Shown here piece after piece: positions 28,347 through 38,147 of a stretch of DNA of 64,000 bases. Within the stretch, counting starts at the first letter, position 1, and every line of letters begins with the position of its first letter. Location: NCBI GenBank assembly GCA_016722075.1, contig JADKGW010000001.1, positions 806,001-870,000 of the forward strand, given 5' to 3'. The translations under genes were made by a program, and so were the position numbers. The stretch comes from Candidatus Kouleothrix ribensis (GTDB taxonomy: Bacteria; Chloroflexota; Chloroflexia; Chloroflexales; Roseiflexaceae). Under the pieces are notes generated by a model. That model was not told the origin of the DNA. It was given only the letters and a program-made list of their open reading frames with translations, and searched no databases.

Positions 28347-28832
28347 GCCCAACGCGTGGCGCATCAGCCGCGCCGTCCCAAACGATCGGTACTGCGTTCC
28401 TGTTGATTCCAACGTTCAAAATCGGCACGATCTCGTCGCCGCACAGCGGCGTCGGGCTGCATGCGCTGGTTGGGCGGCACCACGCCGGAGGCACGCGCTG
28501 ACCTACCAGCCATGGTGGCGCACGAGGGCGCGGCCTGAGATGGCGTTCGGATGCGTTCCTCCTGTGCGCTGATGAGCGCGATGGTGATCGGATGCGCGGC
28601 CTGCGACACCATCCGAGGGCCTTCCCCGCGATTCCGTTCCCACGACGATGGCGGTCGGATGCGTGCCCGGTGATGGCGCCCGCAGGCCTTCCCGGCGATG
28701 GCCTGTCCAGGCACGGGATGCGTTCCCTACAATAGCGCTCGCATGCCCGATTCGCGCATGATGGCGGTCGGGCTACAGCAATCACGGGGCTGAATCTACG
28801 CTGGCTTCTCCGCACAGCGGCTGCTCGTGCCC
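28347..28832 (-). repeat. Non-coding cassette 16 (attC 28347-28475 plus body)
   Basis: Boxes GCCCAAC/GTTGGGC. Loop CAAACGATCGGTACTGCG as at 13578. A single member between two gene cassettes. Confidence 0.9.
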
Positions 28833-28936
28833 GCCCAACGGGATGCCGTTCAGCCAGCCGCAAGCGCCTGCCCAACCGCTTCCCAAAATGCAGGCGATCT
28901 CGGCGCGCAGCGGTCGGCTGCAACGGCGGGTTCGGC
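28833..28936 (-). repeat. Short-type attC of the 28950 membrane gene
   Basis: 104 bp, boxes GCCCAAC/GTTCGGC, arms TGCCGTTCAGCCAGCCGC and GCGGTCGGCTGCAACGGC. Confidence 0.88.
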
Positions 28937-28949
28937 GACCTCACCCACA

Positions 28950-29717
28950 TCACTGACGGTTCGGTCCTGTGGTGCCCCCAATTTCGCACCATTTATTGTG
29001 ATACCACGTTGCTATACTGATTGTAAAGATGGGAAGACTGCCTGCCAAAGCAAGCTGCAAACTGATCAGTATATTTCTGTCAGATGGAAACGGGGCAAGG
29101 AAGCGGCTACTTACCCACCAGAGGATCAGCAATATCAGTGTGCAGAGAAACCATCGTCCAAAGGTTGTACCGCGTGCTAATCCCGTAAGATGCCAACTTA
29201 CCTGAAACGGTGATGATGTAGCCGATTGGGTCAAGAAAATCGGGAGAACCAGCATCATGCGCCAATGGATGAACCCTTGTCCAACGAGTGCGCCAAGCGC
29301 AGTCAGATTGAACAATAGCAGAGCGCTCGAACCAGGATCATCCGTTGGTGCATCGGGACTACTGAGAAGGAGATAACAGAGTAGGACGGTAAGACTTGGG
29401 AGTGCTTCGAGCAAGGTATGAAGAGTGCCAACACGGAGTAGCGACCAATATGTCGCGAAGCGTGGGCGGTGTACTGAGAAGTTGGTAAGGTGTCCTTGTC
29501 GCGCAAAGGCCCGTATAAAACACCATCCATACAGTACGTAGCGCCCAGGGAGGATCACTGTTACGAGAATCAGCCAAGGGGCATGTGTAAAGGAGAGGAG
29601 GAAGCGAGCCAACATGAACCAAAGCGTGGCGAGCACGGCGAACAGGAATCCATCGCTGAGGAAAGAGGGCGGATGGAAACGATGGAACAAAGCAGCAAAG
29701 GAATGATGTGATGCCAT
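28950..29717 (-). CDS. Multi-pass membrane protein
   Basis: 255 residues with about six membrane segments, for example LFAVLATLWFMLARFLLSF, WLILVTVILPGRYVLYGW, LPSLTVLLCYLLLSS, LFNLTALGALVGQGFIHWR, FLCTLILLILWWVSSRF and LALAGSLPIFTISIATWY. No family recognised and no catalytic motif. GGAG precedes the ATG, and a perfect extended -10 promoter lies about 57 bases upstream, so this cassette can be expressed without the integron promoter. The stop is only 13 bases from the attC. Confidence 0.8.
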   Translation of the reverse strand: MASHHSFAALFHRFHPPSFLSDGFLFAVLATLWFMLARFLLSFTHAPWLILVTVILPGRYVLYGWCFIRAFARQGHLTNFSVHRPRFATYWSLLRVGTLHTLLEALPSLTVLLCYLLLSSPDAPTDDPGSSALLLFNLTALGALVGQGFIHWRMMLVLPIFLTQSATSSPFQVSWHLTGLARGTTFGRWFLCTLILLILWWVSSRFLAPFPSDRNILISLQLALAGSLPIFTISIATWYHNKWCEIGGTTGPNRQ

Positions 29718-29773
29718 ACAAAGCTCCGGGAAAGGATGAAACTGTCTTGTGGAAAAGATGAGCCTGTATACAG

Positions 29774-29782
29774 ATTATAGCA
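29774..29782 (-). promoter_or_regulatory. Extended -10 promoter (TGCTATAAT)
   Basis: On the minus strand the sequence is TGCTATAAT, a perfect extended -10 element, 57 bases before the start codon of the membrane-protein gene at 29717. Confidence 0.6.
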
Positions 29783-29844
29783 AACGGGTCAATAGGATAT
29801 GTTTTATGCCGGATGGTGCATATCAACGAGTATGCGTCAACGGC

Positions 29845-30331
29845 GCCGAACGCCGTGCGCATCAGCCGCGCCGCCACAATAGATCGGGATCGTCTTCACG
29901 CCATGATAGCACAGAACATCGGCACGATCGCGTCGCTGCGGAGCGGCGTCGGGCTGCATGCGCTGGTTGGGCGGCACCACGCCGGAGGCGCGTGATCACC
30001 TGCCAGCCATGTTGGCGCCCGCAGGCGCGGCCTGGGATGGCGGTCGGATGCGTTCCTCCTGCACGTAGTTGGGCGCAACGACGGTCGGATGCGCCCAACT
30101 GCGACACCGTCCGAGGGCGCGGCCTGCGATGGCGTTCCCACGCGTACGGCGGTCGGATGCGTTCCCGGTGACGCCGCCCGAGGGCGTTTCCCGTGATGGC
30201 CTGTCCAGGCACGGGATGCGTGCCCCGCGACCGCGCTCGGATGCCCGATTCGCGCAGGTTGGCGATCGGGCCGCAGCAATCACCGGGCTGAATCGTACGT
30301 TGGCTTCTCCACACAGCGGCTACTCGTGCCC
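29845..30331 (-). repeat. Non-coding cassette 17 (attC 29845-29972 plus body)
   Basis: Boxes GCCGAAC/GTTGGGC, the left box being supplied by the previous cassette (GTTCGGC at 28930). Loop AATAGATCGGGATCGTC. Confidence 0.9.
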
Positions 30332-30819
30332 GCCCAACGCGCTGCGCATCAGCCGCGCCGCCGAATAGATCGGGATGACGTGTGGGCCACATCGACGCTC
30401 CAAAATCGGCACGATCTCGGTCGCCGGAACGGCGTCGGGCTGCATGCGCTGGTTGGGCGGCACCACGCCGGAGGGCCGCACTGACCTGCCAGCCATGTTG
30501 GCGCTCGCGGGCGGTGCCTGGGATGGCGTTCGGATGCGTTCCTTCCCGCACGCTGATGGCCGCGATGACGGTCGGATGCGGTTCCCCGCGACGGCGCCCG
30601 AGGGCGTTCCCGGCAATGCCGTTCCCACCAGGACGGCGGTCGGATGCGTGCCGTTGGGATAGCGCGCGAAGGCGTTGCCGGCGCTGGCCTGTCCAGGCAC
30701 GGGATGCGTTGCCCGTGATGGCGCGCGGATGCCCGATTCGCACGCGTTGGCGGTTAGGCCGCAGCAATCACCGGGCTGAATCGGGCGCTGACCGCCAATT
30801 ACATGGTTCGCTCGTGCCC
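30332..30819 (-). repeat. Non-coding cassette 18 (attC 30332-30458 plus body)
   Basis: Boxes GCCCAAC/GTTGGGC. Loop GAATAGATCGGGATGACGTG. Confidence 0.9.
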
Positions 30820-31302
30820 GCCCAACGCCTCGCGCATCAGCCGCGCCGCCCCGATAGGTTGGGAACGTCTCACGCCATGATAGCACAGAACATCGGCACG
30901 ATCTCGCTCGCCGGAACGGCGTCGGCTGGATGCGCTGGTTGGGCGGCACCACGCCGGAGGGACGTGACGACCTGCCGGCCATGTTGGCGCCCGAGGGCGT
31001 TCCCCGTGATGGCGTCCGCATGCGTTCCTTCCTGGCGCTGGTGGCCGCGACAACGGTCGGATGCGTTCCCCCCGATGGCACCCGAGGGTGCTGCCCGCGA
31101 TTCCGTTCCCACCACGATGGCGGTCGGATGCGTTCCCGGTGATGCTGCTCGAAGGCGTTCCCGGCGATGACCTGTCCAGGCAATGGATGCGTTCTCCGTG
31201 ACGGCGCTCGGATGCGGCATTCGCACATGATGGCGGTCAGGCCGCAGCAATCACGGGGCTGAATCATGCGCTGATCGTCACGTGCATCGGCCGCTTGTGC
31301 CC
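30820..31302 (-). repeat. Non-coding cassette 19 (attC 30820-30944 plus body)
   Basis: Boxes GCCCAAC/GTTGGGC. Loop GATAGGTTGGGAACGTC. The right arm is the GGCTGGATGCGC variant. Confidence 0.9.
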
Positions 31303-31431
31303 GCCCAACGCCGGCGTTCAGCCGCGCCGCCACCAGTAGATCGGGAACGCCTTCAAGATGATTGATAGCACGGAAAATCAGCCCGATCTCGCTCGCCGCG
31401 CAGCGGCGTCGGCTGCAACGCGATGTTAGCC
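31303..31431 (-). repeat. attC of the Uma2 cassette, variant right box
   Basis: Boxes GCCCAAC/GTTAGCC. The variant box is matched by GGCTAAC at 32216, the far end of this cassette. Left arm CCGGCGTTCAGCCGCG. Confidence 0.87.
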
Positions 31432-31531
31432 GCGTTGTGCGGAGGAGCACTTGCCAGATTGGGCACTGATTGCTCGCGTTACCAGTATGGTGGATGGACG
31501 TGTGTGGTTCATGTTCCCAGCGTATTCGGTA

Positions 31532-32113
31532 TCACGGTTCAGTGTGGAAGGCGATCCCCTCATAGATGTCGGCAAGCAGCAGCGAACAATTGATCGATTC
31601 AAGGATGAGCTGACTCTCTGGCATTTGGTATAGGGTGAGCAACCACCGATCATTTGCTTGCCGTGTATATTGTTCGATTAAGCTTCGATCTTGACTGATG
31701 AGGATGTACTCGGATAACGCGGGGATGGCGCGATACTGTTCGAACTTCTTGCCACGATCATACGATTCGGTCGATGGGGAAAGCACTTCCATCACGACAA
31801 TCGGGTTGAGCAGCGTATCAGCGTCCAGGGGGTCAAAGCTGGGGGAGCCACAGACAACACTCACATCTGGATAGGTATAGAAGTTCGTGCTAGGCACTCG
31901 GACGCGGAGATCGCTCGCATATGCGCGACAGGATCCTTTACGAAGTTGTCCATACAAAATCCCTAAGACATGGGCGACCAGCAAATTATGCTGCTCGCTT
32001 GCGCCAGCCATCGCAAACACGCGTCCATCAAGATATTCATGTTTGCTCGGGCTTGTCCGTTCGTGCTGCAGATAATGTTCAACCGATACGCGTACTCTGG
32101 GCTGTGCAACCAT
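31532..32113 (-). CDS. Uma2-family (DUF820) putative endonuclease
   Basis: 193 residues from the ATG at 32113, which has GAGGTG upstream (the frame stays open to 32179). The Uma2 order is complete: VSVEHYLQHERTSPSKHEYLDGRVFAMAG, HNLLVAHVLGILYGQLR, CRAYASDLRVRV, YPDVSVVCGSP, NPIVVMEVLSPSTESYDRGKKFEQYR and ALSEYILISQDRSLIEQYTR. The fold is of the PD-(D/E)XK nuclease type with Asp and Glu in the YPDV and VMEVLS segments. Function in cells is unsettled. The family is widespread in Cyanobacteria, Chloroflexota and related phyla. Confidence 0.93.
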   Translation of the reverse strand: MVAQPRVRVSVEHYLQHERTSPSKHEYLDGRVFAMAGASEQHNLLVAHVLGILYGQLRKGSCRAYASDLRVRVPSTNFYTYPDVSVVCGSPSFDPLDADTLLNPIVVMEVLSPSTESYDRGKKFEQYRAIPALSEYILISQDRSLIEQYTRQANDRWLLTLYQMPESQLILESINCSLLLADIYEGIAFHTEP

Positions 32114-32215
32114 ACGACACCTCATCCAGGGTGCAAAATGAATAGAAGGGATGATACCAGGATGTGGCGGTGTTGGCAAATGTGCAGATGAACGGAACGG
32201 TTCAGGAGGTACAGC

Positions 32216-32340
32216 GGCTAACGGTGAAGCTCAGCCGCCGGCTGACGAGTATGGCGTTCTGAATCGGTACGGCGAGCCACATGAAACTGGTTTTCAAAAT
32301 CGCCGCGATTCAGCCGGTCGGCTGGAGCGCAATGTTGGAC
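32216..32340 (-). repeat. attC of the PIN toxin-antitoxin cassette
   Basis: Boxes GGCTAAC/GTTGGAC with divergent arms (GTGAAGCTCAGCCGCC and CGGTCGGCTGGAGCGCA). The right box is matched by GTCCAAC at 33117. Confidence 0.85.
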
Positions 32341-32403
32341 GGGAGCAAACAAGTATCATCACTTTTCCGAATGAGTCCCGGAGCTGAATTGAGCGTAGGA
32401 ACT

Positions 32404-32619
32404 TTACGAGGTAGGACGCTGCTTCTGCTGCTGGATCGCACGGGCAAGCTCATTAACCGTCATTTCAGGCAGTAAAGTGTCGCGTTCGGCAGTATAATCA
32501 CCATACCCACCCGTAAACTGGTCGATAAAGCGCGCAGTATTGACAATGCCGAGTTCTTTCACCAGAATACGGATCGCGGTTTGTGTGAGTTCAATTGGGG
32601 ACATGTATGCAGTTGTCAT
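32404..32619 (-). CDS. Putative antitoxin of PIN toxin
   Basis: 71 residues; the ATG overlaps the end of the PIN gene by 4 bases. Sequence MTTAYMSPIELTQTAIRILV, KELGIVNTARFIDQF, then a Glu-rich tail (MTVNELARAIQQQ). The small size, coupling to the toxin and helical layout point to an antitoxin. Here the antitoxin is the second gene, the reverse of the usual vapBC order. A similar family of short partners (beginning with a Thr-rich Met segment and having a RFI..F..G core) accompanies PIN proteins in other bacteria. Confidence 0.75.
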   Translation of the reverse strand: MTTAYMSPIELTQTAIRILVKELGIVNTARFIDQFTGGYGDYTAERDTLLPEMTVNELARAIQQQKQRPTS

Positions 32620-33056
32620 AGTGCAACCTCCTGGAAAAATTCGATTGGCGAGACCGACTTGAACGGGAGATTGGACAGGGTTCGTGCGCGACGCAAGAGA
32701 CGGTCATCACATGTACAAAAGTAATCAACTGCCGCGTCTTCCGCTGCGGCAAGATGCATCGCATCGATCGCTTTGACGCCTTGGCTGGCGAAGAGTTGCG
32801 CGCGTTGGGTGATCGCATCAGAGAGGGCAATATGTTCTGGTGCAGTTTTGAGTACCTCAGCGACAAAGGTGCGTCGTTGCGGATGGGGATTCTGCTCGTT
32901 CTCAAAAACGAGAATATCAGACGAAATCAAACTCAAGTGTGCTTGTTCGCAGGCTGCCAGGATTGCAAGCACAGCAGTCGCCTCCAAGGCGTTGCGGGCC
33001 AGTGATTTGTCATCAAGCGGACGGTTCAAGCTGCACGTATCAAGATAGATTTTCAT
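32616..33056 (-). CDS. PIN-domain RNase toxin (VapC-like)
   Basis: 146 residues. The four acidic PIN positions can be seen: MKIYLDTCSLNRPLDD (first Asp), SSDILVFENEQNP, GVKAIDAMHLAAAE (DAMHLA, the third acidic position) and FCTCDDRLLRRA (DD). Such proteins cut RNA and stop growth unless bound by the partner. The ATG is six bases after a TGGTATACT extended -10, so the mRNA is probably leaderless, which fits the missing ribosome site. Confidence 0.92.
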   Translation of the reverse strand: MKIYLDTCSLNRPLDDKSLARNALEATAVLAILAACEQAHLSLISSDILVFENEQNPHPQRRTFVAEVLKTAPEHIALSDAITQRAQLFASQGVKAIDAMHLAAAEDAAVDYFCTCDDRLLRRARTLSNLPFKSVSPIEFFQEVAL

Positions 33057-33062
33057 GAGCGT

Positions 33063-33071
33063 AGTATACCA
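33063..33071 (-). promoter_or_regulatory. Extended -10 promoter for a leaderless toxin mRNA
   Basis: TGGTATACT on the minus strand ends six bases before the ATG of the PIN gene (33056), placing the expected transcription start at or next to the start codon. Confidence 0.55.
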
Positions 33072-33116
33072 TGTCGCACGTTCAGATGCGGTGGACGTGG
33101 GATGGCCTCAGCTTCC

Positions 33117-33245
33117 GTCCAACGTCTGGCGTTCAGCCGCGCCGCCACGCATAGATCGGGACCGCTTTGCCGCTGATTGTACCACACAAAATCGCCCCGA
33201 TCGTGTCGACGCGCAGCGGCGTCGGGCTGCAACGCAATGTTGGGC
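33117..33245 (-). repeat. attC before MITE D and the small membrane gene
   Basis: Boxes GTCCAAC/GTTGGGC. Left arm GTCTGGCGTTCAGCCGCG, right arm GTCGGGCTGCAACGCAAT. Confidence 0.9.
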
Positions 33246-33259
33246 GCGTGAATCGGTTG

Positions 33260-33393
33260 GTACGCGTTCAGGGGTTGTAGTAGAAGATCAGCATTCTGGT
33301 GCAGAATCCCTCTCAGGACATCGTCACGATGAAGGCGATTCCGCAGTGTGAAACTGCATTCCAGAGCCATTTTTGCTCACTCTGAACGGACAC
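33260..33393. mobile_element. IS66-related MITE, copy D (134 bp)
   Basis: Ends GTACGCGTTCAGG and CTGAACGGACAC. A perfect 8-bp duplication ATCGGTTG lies at 33252-33259 and 33394-33401, 7 bases after the attC. No gene inside. Confidence 0.93.
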
Positions 33394-33513
33394 ATCGGTT
33401 GTGATGTCATAAACACTGGGTAGAGAGCCAGGCGTTACCCGGTGCGATGTTCAAGAGACAAGGCTACATTATTTCGTTTGTTCATGCGTAGCAGCCAGAG
33501 ATGCAGCGTTTTG

Positions 33514-33717
33514 TTAATCTTGCGATAGAATTATCATCAGAAAAAGCATTAAACAACTGGTGAAGGTTGTTGCGACGAATACGCCGCCAATCATCATCAT
33601 GACGACTGATGATAAACGATAGGATTTGCTTCCTCCGATATTGCGAATGACGTAGATTGAGATTAACAGGCTGATGATAAAGATAGTTGCGATGTTCAGT
33701 ATTTGCAGATCGAACAT
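33514..33717 (-). CDS. Small two-helix membrane protein
   Basis: 67 residues from the ATG at 33717, which follows GAAAGG; the frame continues to 33864 without support. Two membrane helices are evident (LNIATIFIISLLISIYVI and VMMMIGGVFVATTFTSCLML..), separated by a short basic loop (RNIGGSKSYRLSS). The base composition is more AT-rich than the neighbours, so it was probably acquired from elsewhere. Function unknown; the size recalls small holin-like or toxin-like membrane peptides, but nothing specific supports that. Confidence 0.62.
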   Translation of the reverse strand: MFDLQILNIATIFIISLLISIYVIRNIGGSKSYRLSSVVMMMIGGVFVATTFTSCLMLFLMIILSQD

Positions 33718-33940
33718 GCAAAGACCTTTCAAAAGAATAAGTACAGGTTGTGTTGTGTGTCTATCGCTGTATACATAATGACTGTAATGACTAAATGTAG
33801 CTTCAGCGTAATACGTGCATGAACTTTCAGTCAAGCATTTGCGAGTGTTGCTGAGCGCGAGCACTCGTCACAGACGCTGAGCAGAGAGCTTGGCTTTGCG
33901 TACGCGTCCCACCATTCACAAAAGGCTGGCGTTTATCCGC

Positions 33941-34428
33941 GCCCAACGCCTCGCGCATCAGCCGCGCCGCACCCGTAGATCGGGATGCCATTGGAGCAGA
34001 AACGGTGTGTCAAAATCGCGTCGATCTCGGTCGCCGCACAGCGGCGTCGGGCTGCATGCGCTGGTTGGGCGGCACCACGCCGGAGGGCCGCGCTGACGTG
34101 CCAACGGTGTTGGCGCCCGCGGGCGCTGCCTGGCATGCCGTCCGAGGGCGTTCCTCCACAACGCGGTTGGGCGCGATGACGGTCGGATGCGTGCCCCGCG
34201 ATGGCGTACGAGCGCGTTCCCGGCGATTCCGTTCCCACCAGGACAGCGGTCGGATGCGCGCCCTGGGATGGCGCCCGCGGGCATTCCCGGCGCTGGCCTG
34301 TCCAGGCAATGGATGCGTTCCCTGCGATGGCGCGCGGATGCCTGATTCGCACGCGTTGGCGGTCAGGCCGCGTCAATCACCGGGCTGAATCGGGCGCTGG
34401 CCGCTCATCGCATGGGTTGCTCGTGCCC
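33941..34428 (-). repeat. Non-coding cassette 20 (attC 33941-34070 plus body)
   Basis: Boxes GCCCAAC/GTTGGGC. Loop ACCCGTAGATCGGGATGCC as at 20870. First of five non-coding cassettes in a row, the longest such run together with the one at 61283. Confidence 0.9.
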
Positions 34429-34912
34429 GCCCAACGCCGGGCGCATCAGCCGCGCCGCCGACTCGATCGGGAACACCTTTCTCGCCACCATCAGCGTTCA
34501 AAATCGCGACGATCTCGGTCGCCGGAACGGCGTCGGGCTGCATGCGCATGTTGGGCGGCACCACCTCGGAGGGGCGTGACGACCTGCCGGATGGGATGGC
34601 GCCCGAGGGCGGTGCCTGGGATGGCGTCCGAGGGCGTTTCATTCGGCGCGGTTGGGCGCGACGACGGTCGCATGCGCTGCCCGCGACACCGTCCGAGGGC
34701 GCTGCCGGCGATTCCGTTCCCGCCAGGACGACCGCCGGATGCACTGCCTGGGATGGCGTCTGCGGGCGTTCCCGGCGATGACCTGTCCAGGCAGGGCATG
34801 CGTTCCTGCGATGGCGGTCGGATGCCCGATTCGCGCATGATGGCGGTCAGGCCGCAGCAATCACCGGGCTGAATCGGGCGCTGACCGCCAATTACATGGT
34901 TCGCTCGTGCCC
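34429..34912 (-). repeat. Non-coding cassette 21 (attC 34429-34557 plus body)
   Basis: Boxes GCCCAAC/GTTGGGC. Loop GACTCGATCGGGAACACC. The right inner arm is CATGCGCATG rather than CATGCGCTG, as on gene cassettes. Confidence 0.9.
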
Positions 34913-35398
34913 GCCCAACGCCTGGCGCATCAGCCGCGCCGCCGAATAGATCGTGATAACTGGTCGGTTGAATCGATGTTCCCAAATCGCACCGATCTCG
35001 GTCGCCGGAACGGCGTCAGGCTGCATGCGCTGGTTGGGCGGCATTCCCCCAGAGGCGCGTGATCACCTGCCAGCCATGTTGGCGCGCGCGGACGTTCCCC
35101 GCGACGGCGTCCGAGGGCGTTTCTCCTGCACGCTGATGGACGCGACGACGGTCGGATGCGTTCCGTTGGCAGAGCGCCCGAGCGCGTTCCCGGCGATTCC
35201 GTTCCCACCACGATGGCGGCCGGATGCGTTCCCAGTGATGCCGCCCGCGGGCGTTCCCCGTGATGGCCTGTCCAGGCACTGGATGCGTTCCCCGTGATGG
35301 CGGTCGGATGCCCGATTCGCACGCGTTGGCGGTCAGACCCCAGCAATCACGGGGCTGAATCGGGCGCTGATCGTCAATCCAATGGGCCGCTCGTGCCC
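34913..35398 (-). repeat. Non-coding cassette 22 (attC 34913-35039 plus body)
   Basis: Boxes GCCCAAC/GTTGGGC. Loop GAATAGATCGTGATAACTGG. The body starts with the rarer GGCATTCCCCCAGAGGCG. Confidence 0.9.
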
Positions 35399-35884
35399 GC
35401 CCAACGCGCTGCGCATCAGCCGCGCCGCACCATGTAGATCGCAATCGCATTATACCTGAAACAGCTGCCAAAATCGCGACGATCTCGGTTGCCGGAACGG
35501 CGTCAGGCTGCATGCGCTGGTTGGGCGGCACCACGCCGAATGGACGTGCTGCCCTGCCGGACGTGCTGGCGCCCGCGGGCGTTCCCCGCGACGGCGTCCG
35601 CGGGCGTTCCTTTTCAGCGCGGTTGGACGCGATGGCGGTCGGATGCGGTGCCTGCGACACCGTCCGAGGGCGCGGCCCGCGACTTCGTTCCACCACGACG
35701 GCCGCCGGATGCGTGCCGTTGGGATGGCGTCCGAGTGCGTTGCGGGTGATAGCCTGCCCAGGCACGGGATGCGTTGCCCGTGATGGCGGTCGGATGCCTG
35801 ATTCGCGCGTGCTGGCGGTCGGGCCGCAGCAATCACGGGGTTGAATCGTGCGCTGGCTGCTCATCACATGGTTCGCTCGTGCCC
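35399..35884 (-). repeat. Non-coding cassette 23 (attC 35399-35526 plus body)
   Basis: Boxes GCCCAAC/GTTGGGC. Loop CATGTAGATCGCAATCGC, related to those at 48122 and 61768. Confidence 0.9.
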
Positions 35885-36367
35885 GCCCAACGCCTGGCGC
35901 ATCAGCCGCGCCGCTGACTCGATCGGGACTGCCTTCACGCCATGATAGCACGAAAAATCAGCACGATCTCGCTCGCCGGAACGGCGTCGGCTGGATGCGC
36001 TGGTTGGGCGGCACCACGCCAACGGCACGGGACAACCTGCCGGCGGTGTTGGCGCCCGCGGGCGCTGCCTGGCATGACGCCCGAGGGCGTTCCTTTTCAG
36101 CGCTGGTGGCCGCGACGGCGGTCGGATGCGTGCCCTGCGATGGCGCCCGAGGGCGCGGCCCGTGATTCCGTTCCCACCACGCCGACTGTCGGATGCGGTG
36201 CCCGGGATGGCGTTCGTGGGCGTTCCCGGCGATGACCTGTCCAGGCAGTGGATGCCTTCCCCGTGATGGCGCGCGGATGCCCGATTCGTACGGGTTGGCG
36301 GTCGGGCTGCAGCAATCACGGGGTTGAATCATACGCTGACCGTTCATCGCATGGGTTGTTCGTGCCC
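35885..36367 (-). repeat. Non-coding cassette 24 (attC 35885-36009 plus body)
   Basis: Boxes GCCCAAC/GTTGGGC. Loop GACTCGATCGGGACTGCC. Confidence 0.9.
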
Positions 36368-36495
36368 GCCCAACGCTGTGCCATTCAGCTGCGCCGCCAC
36401 CGATGGATCGGAATCACGTTTGGACGCTTCTGACTGCCAAAATAGTCCCGATCTTGTCGACGCGTAGCGGCGTCAGTTGGAATGGCAGGTTGGGC
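36368..36495 (-). repeat. attC of the IS701-split membrane gene cassette
   Basis: Boxes GCCCAAC/GTTGGGC. Left arm TGTGCCATTCAGCTGCGC, right arm GCGTCAGTTGGAATGGCA. Confidence 0.9.
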
Positions 36496-36978
36496 AGCCC
36501 GCTTGGCTACGTTAAATGTACTCATTTGTGAATGCGTAATTTGGCGAAACTCTCTGTTCATAGCTCACGTTGTTTCACACTTTCCCATCTTTTATCATAC
36601 CACTTGGTATTATCACTGTTTAATTTGTTAACCTTTCTCCACATGATTACATATGCTACAACAGTAAGTAAGAAGCCAATAAATATGAATATTGCTCGTA
36701 TTTGACTCGATAGCGTATTAGAATGCCAAAAATATGTACTTGCAGCAAAATAGTCAGTGATAATAATGATAAAGAATGTCAATCTTTGATAAATAAAGAA
36801 GCCGGGTTCTTTTCCTTTTAAAGCTTTCTTATCATCCTCACGATATATTTTCAATCGTGTCTCCCATTTGATATTTCGCGTTTGTGGTTCAATAAATGTT
36901 TTGATATAAGAAGCAATTACAAATGTCCAAGCGAAACGATCAATGAGCTGTGCCAAACCGATAAATGCGAAGATTTCC

Positions 36979-38147
36979 TAGGACTTTCGCTTCGTATTAG
37001 AGAATATTATCCATCAGTACTGTTGGTAAACGAAATACACTCCTCATCATTTGCTCTCTGGCGCTATTTGTGGTACGGTGACCGAAACACGATCATCAAC
37101 AGATAGGTGGCGCCATGCTCACGAAAGAGCAATATATCGAGTTCCTGATTAGTACGCCGGTCAATTATACCTGTACGCAGCTCGCAGACCATCTTTCTGG
37201 CATTTCGCATGATAGTATTACTGACTTTCTGAAATCACAACGATTGACTGCTGATTCGGTTTGGTCGTGCGCGAAAAACCTGATTCACGATGCAGAAGAA
37301 AGCTTTCTCATTGTCGACGATAGCGTGCAAGAGAAACCGCACGCACGTGCGATTGAATTGGTCTATCCGCACTACAGTGGCAATAAACATGCGGTCATTC
37401 GTGGGATTGATATCGTCAATCTGGTACATAGCTCAGGAGATGGCGAATACTATCCAATCGACTACCGTATTTACGCACCAGAATATGAACGAGCGACGAA
37501 GAATGATCATTTTCTCGCGATGCTGAAAGACGCCTTTGAAGTACGAAAAATACGTGCAACCTATATCGCATTTGACTCGTGGTATGCCAGCGTTGCTAAT
37601 CTGAAGTACATTCATCGACACGGTCGGATTTTCTATACGACCTTGAAATCGAATCGTTTGGTCAGCTTAAGCAAGGAAGAGGGATATATTCATCTCGACA
37701 TGATTGAATGGACGCCTGAGCGTCTGCAAAATGGCATCGCGGTGAAACTCAAGGAAGTACCCTTTCTCGTGAAGCTCTTCAAGCTCGTCGCCAAAGACGG
37801 TGACATTGAATGGGTGATCACGAACGATCCTGCGACTGATCTAACCATAACCATCGTTCGTGGCCGGAATGATGTGCGGTGGGATGTCGAGTGCTTTCAC
37901 CGCGAATTGAAACAATTGACTGGCATCGAGAAGTGCCAATGTCAGAACGAATGGTCGCAACGCAACCATATTGCCTGCTGCTACCACGCATGGCTTGCAT
38001 TAAAAGTGCATGCCACAGAACTAAAGAAGACGCTCTACCGTGTGAAACATGAGCTGCTATCGAATTATTTGATAGCCGAATTGAAGCAACCACACATACG
38101 TGCACTCAGTATTGCGTAAGTGCATTTATCATTAAGCGAAAGTCCTG
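36979..38147 (+). mobile_element. IS701/IS4-type insertion sequence (1169 bp)
   Basis: Ends TAGGACTTTCGCTT and AAGCGAAAGTCCTG (one mismatch). Target duplication TTTCC at 36974-36978 and 38148-38152, confirmed by the in-frame repair of the interrupted gene. Confidence 0.92.
37115..38119 (+). CDS. DDE transposase (IS701/IS4 group)
   Basis: 334 residues, intact. The N-terminal segment (LISTPVNYTCTQLADHLSG, HDSITDFLKSQRL) is the usual DNA-binding start. The catalytic part shows FLIVDDSVQEKPHA (first Asp), ATYIAFDSWYASVANL (second Asp) and VECFHRELKQLTGIEKCQ (Glu in the YREL-like motif). It resembles the transposases common in Cyanobacteria and Chloroflexota that start with the STPVNYTCT-like segment. 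All acidic residues are in place, so it may be active. Confidence 0.92.
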   Translation: MLTKEQYIEFLISTPVNYTCTQLADHLSGISHDSITDFLKSQRLTADSVWSCAKNLIHDAEESFLIVDDSVQEKPHARAIELVYPHYSGNKHAVIRGIDIVNLVHSSGDGEYYPIDYRIYAPEYERATKNDHFLAMLKDAFEVRKIRATYIAFDSWYASVANLKYIHRHGRIFYTTLKSNRLVSLSKEEGYIHLDMIEWTPERLQNGIAVKLKEVPFLVKLFKLVAKDGDIEWVITNDPATDLTITIVRGRNDVRWDVECFHRELKQLTGIEKCQCQNEWSQRNHIACCYHAWLALKVHATELKKTLYRVKHELLSNYLIAELKQPHIRALSIA

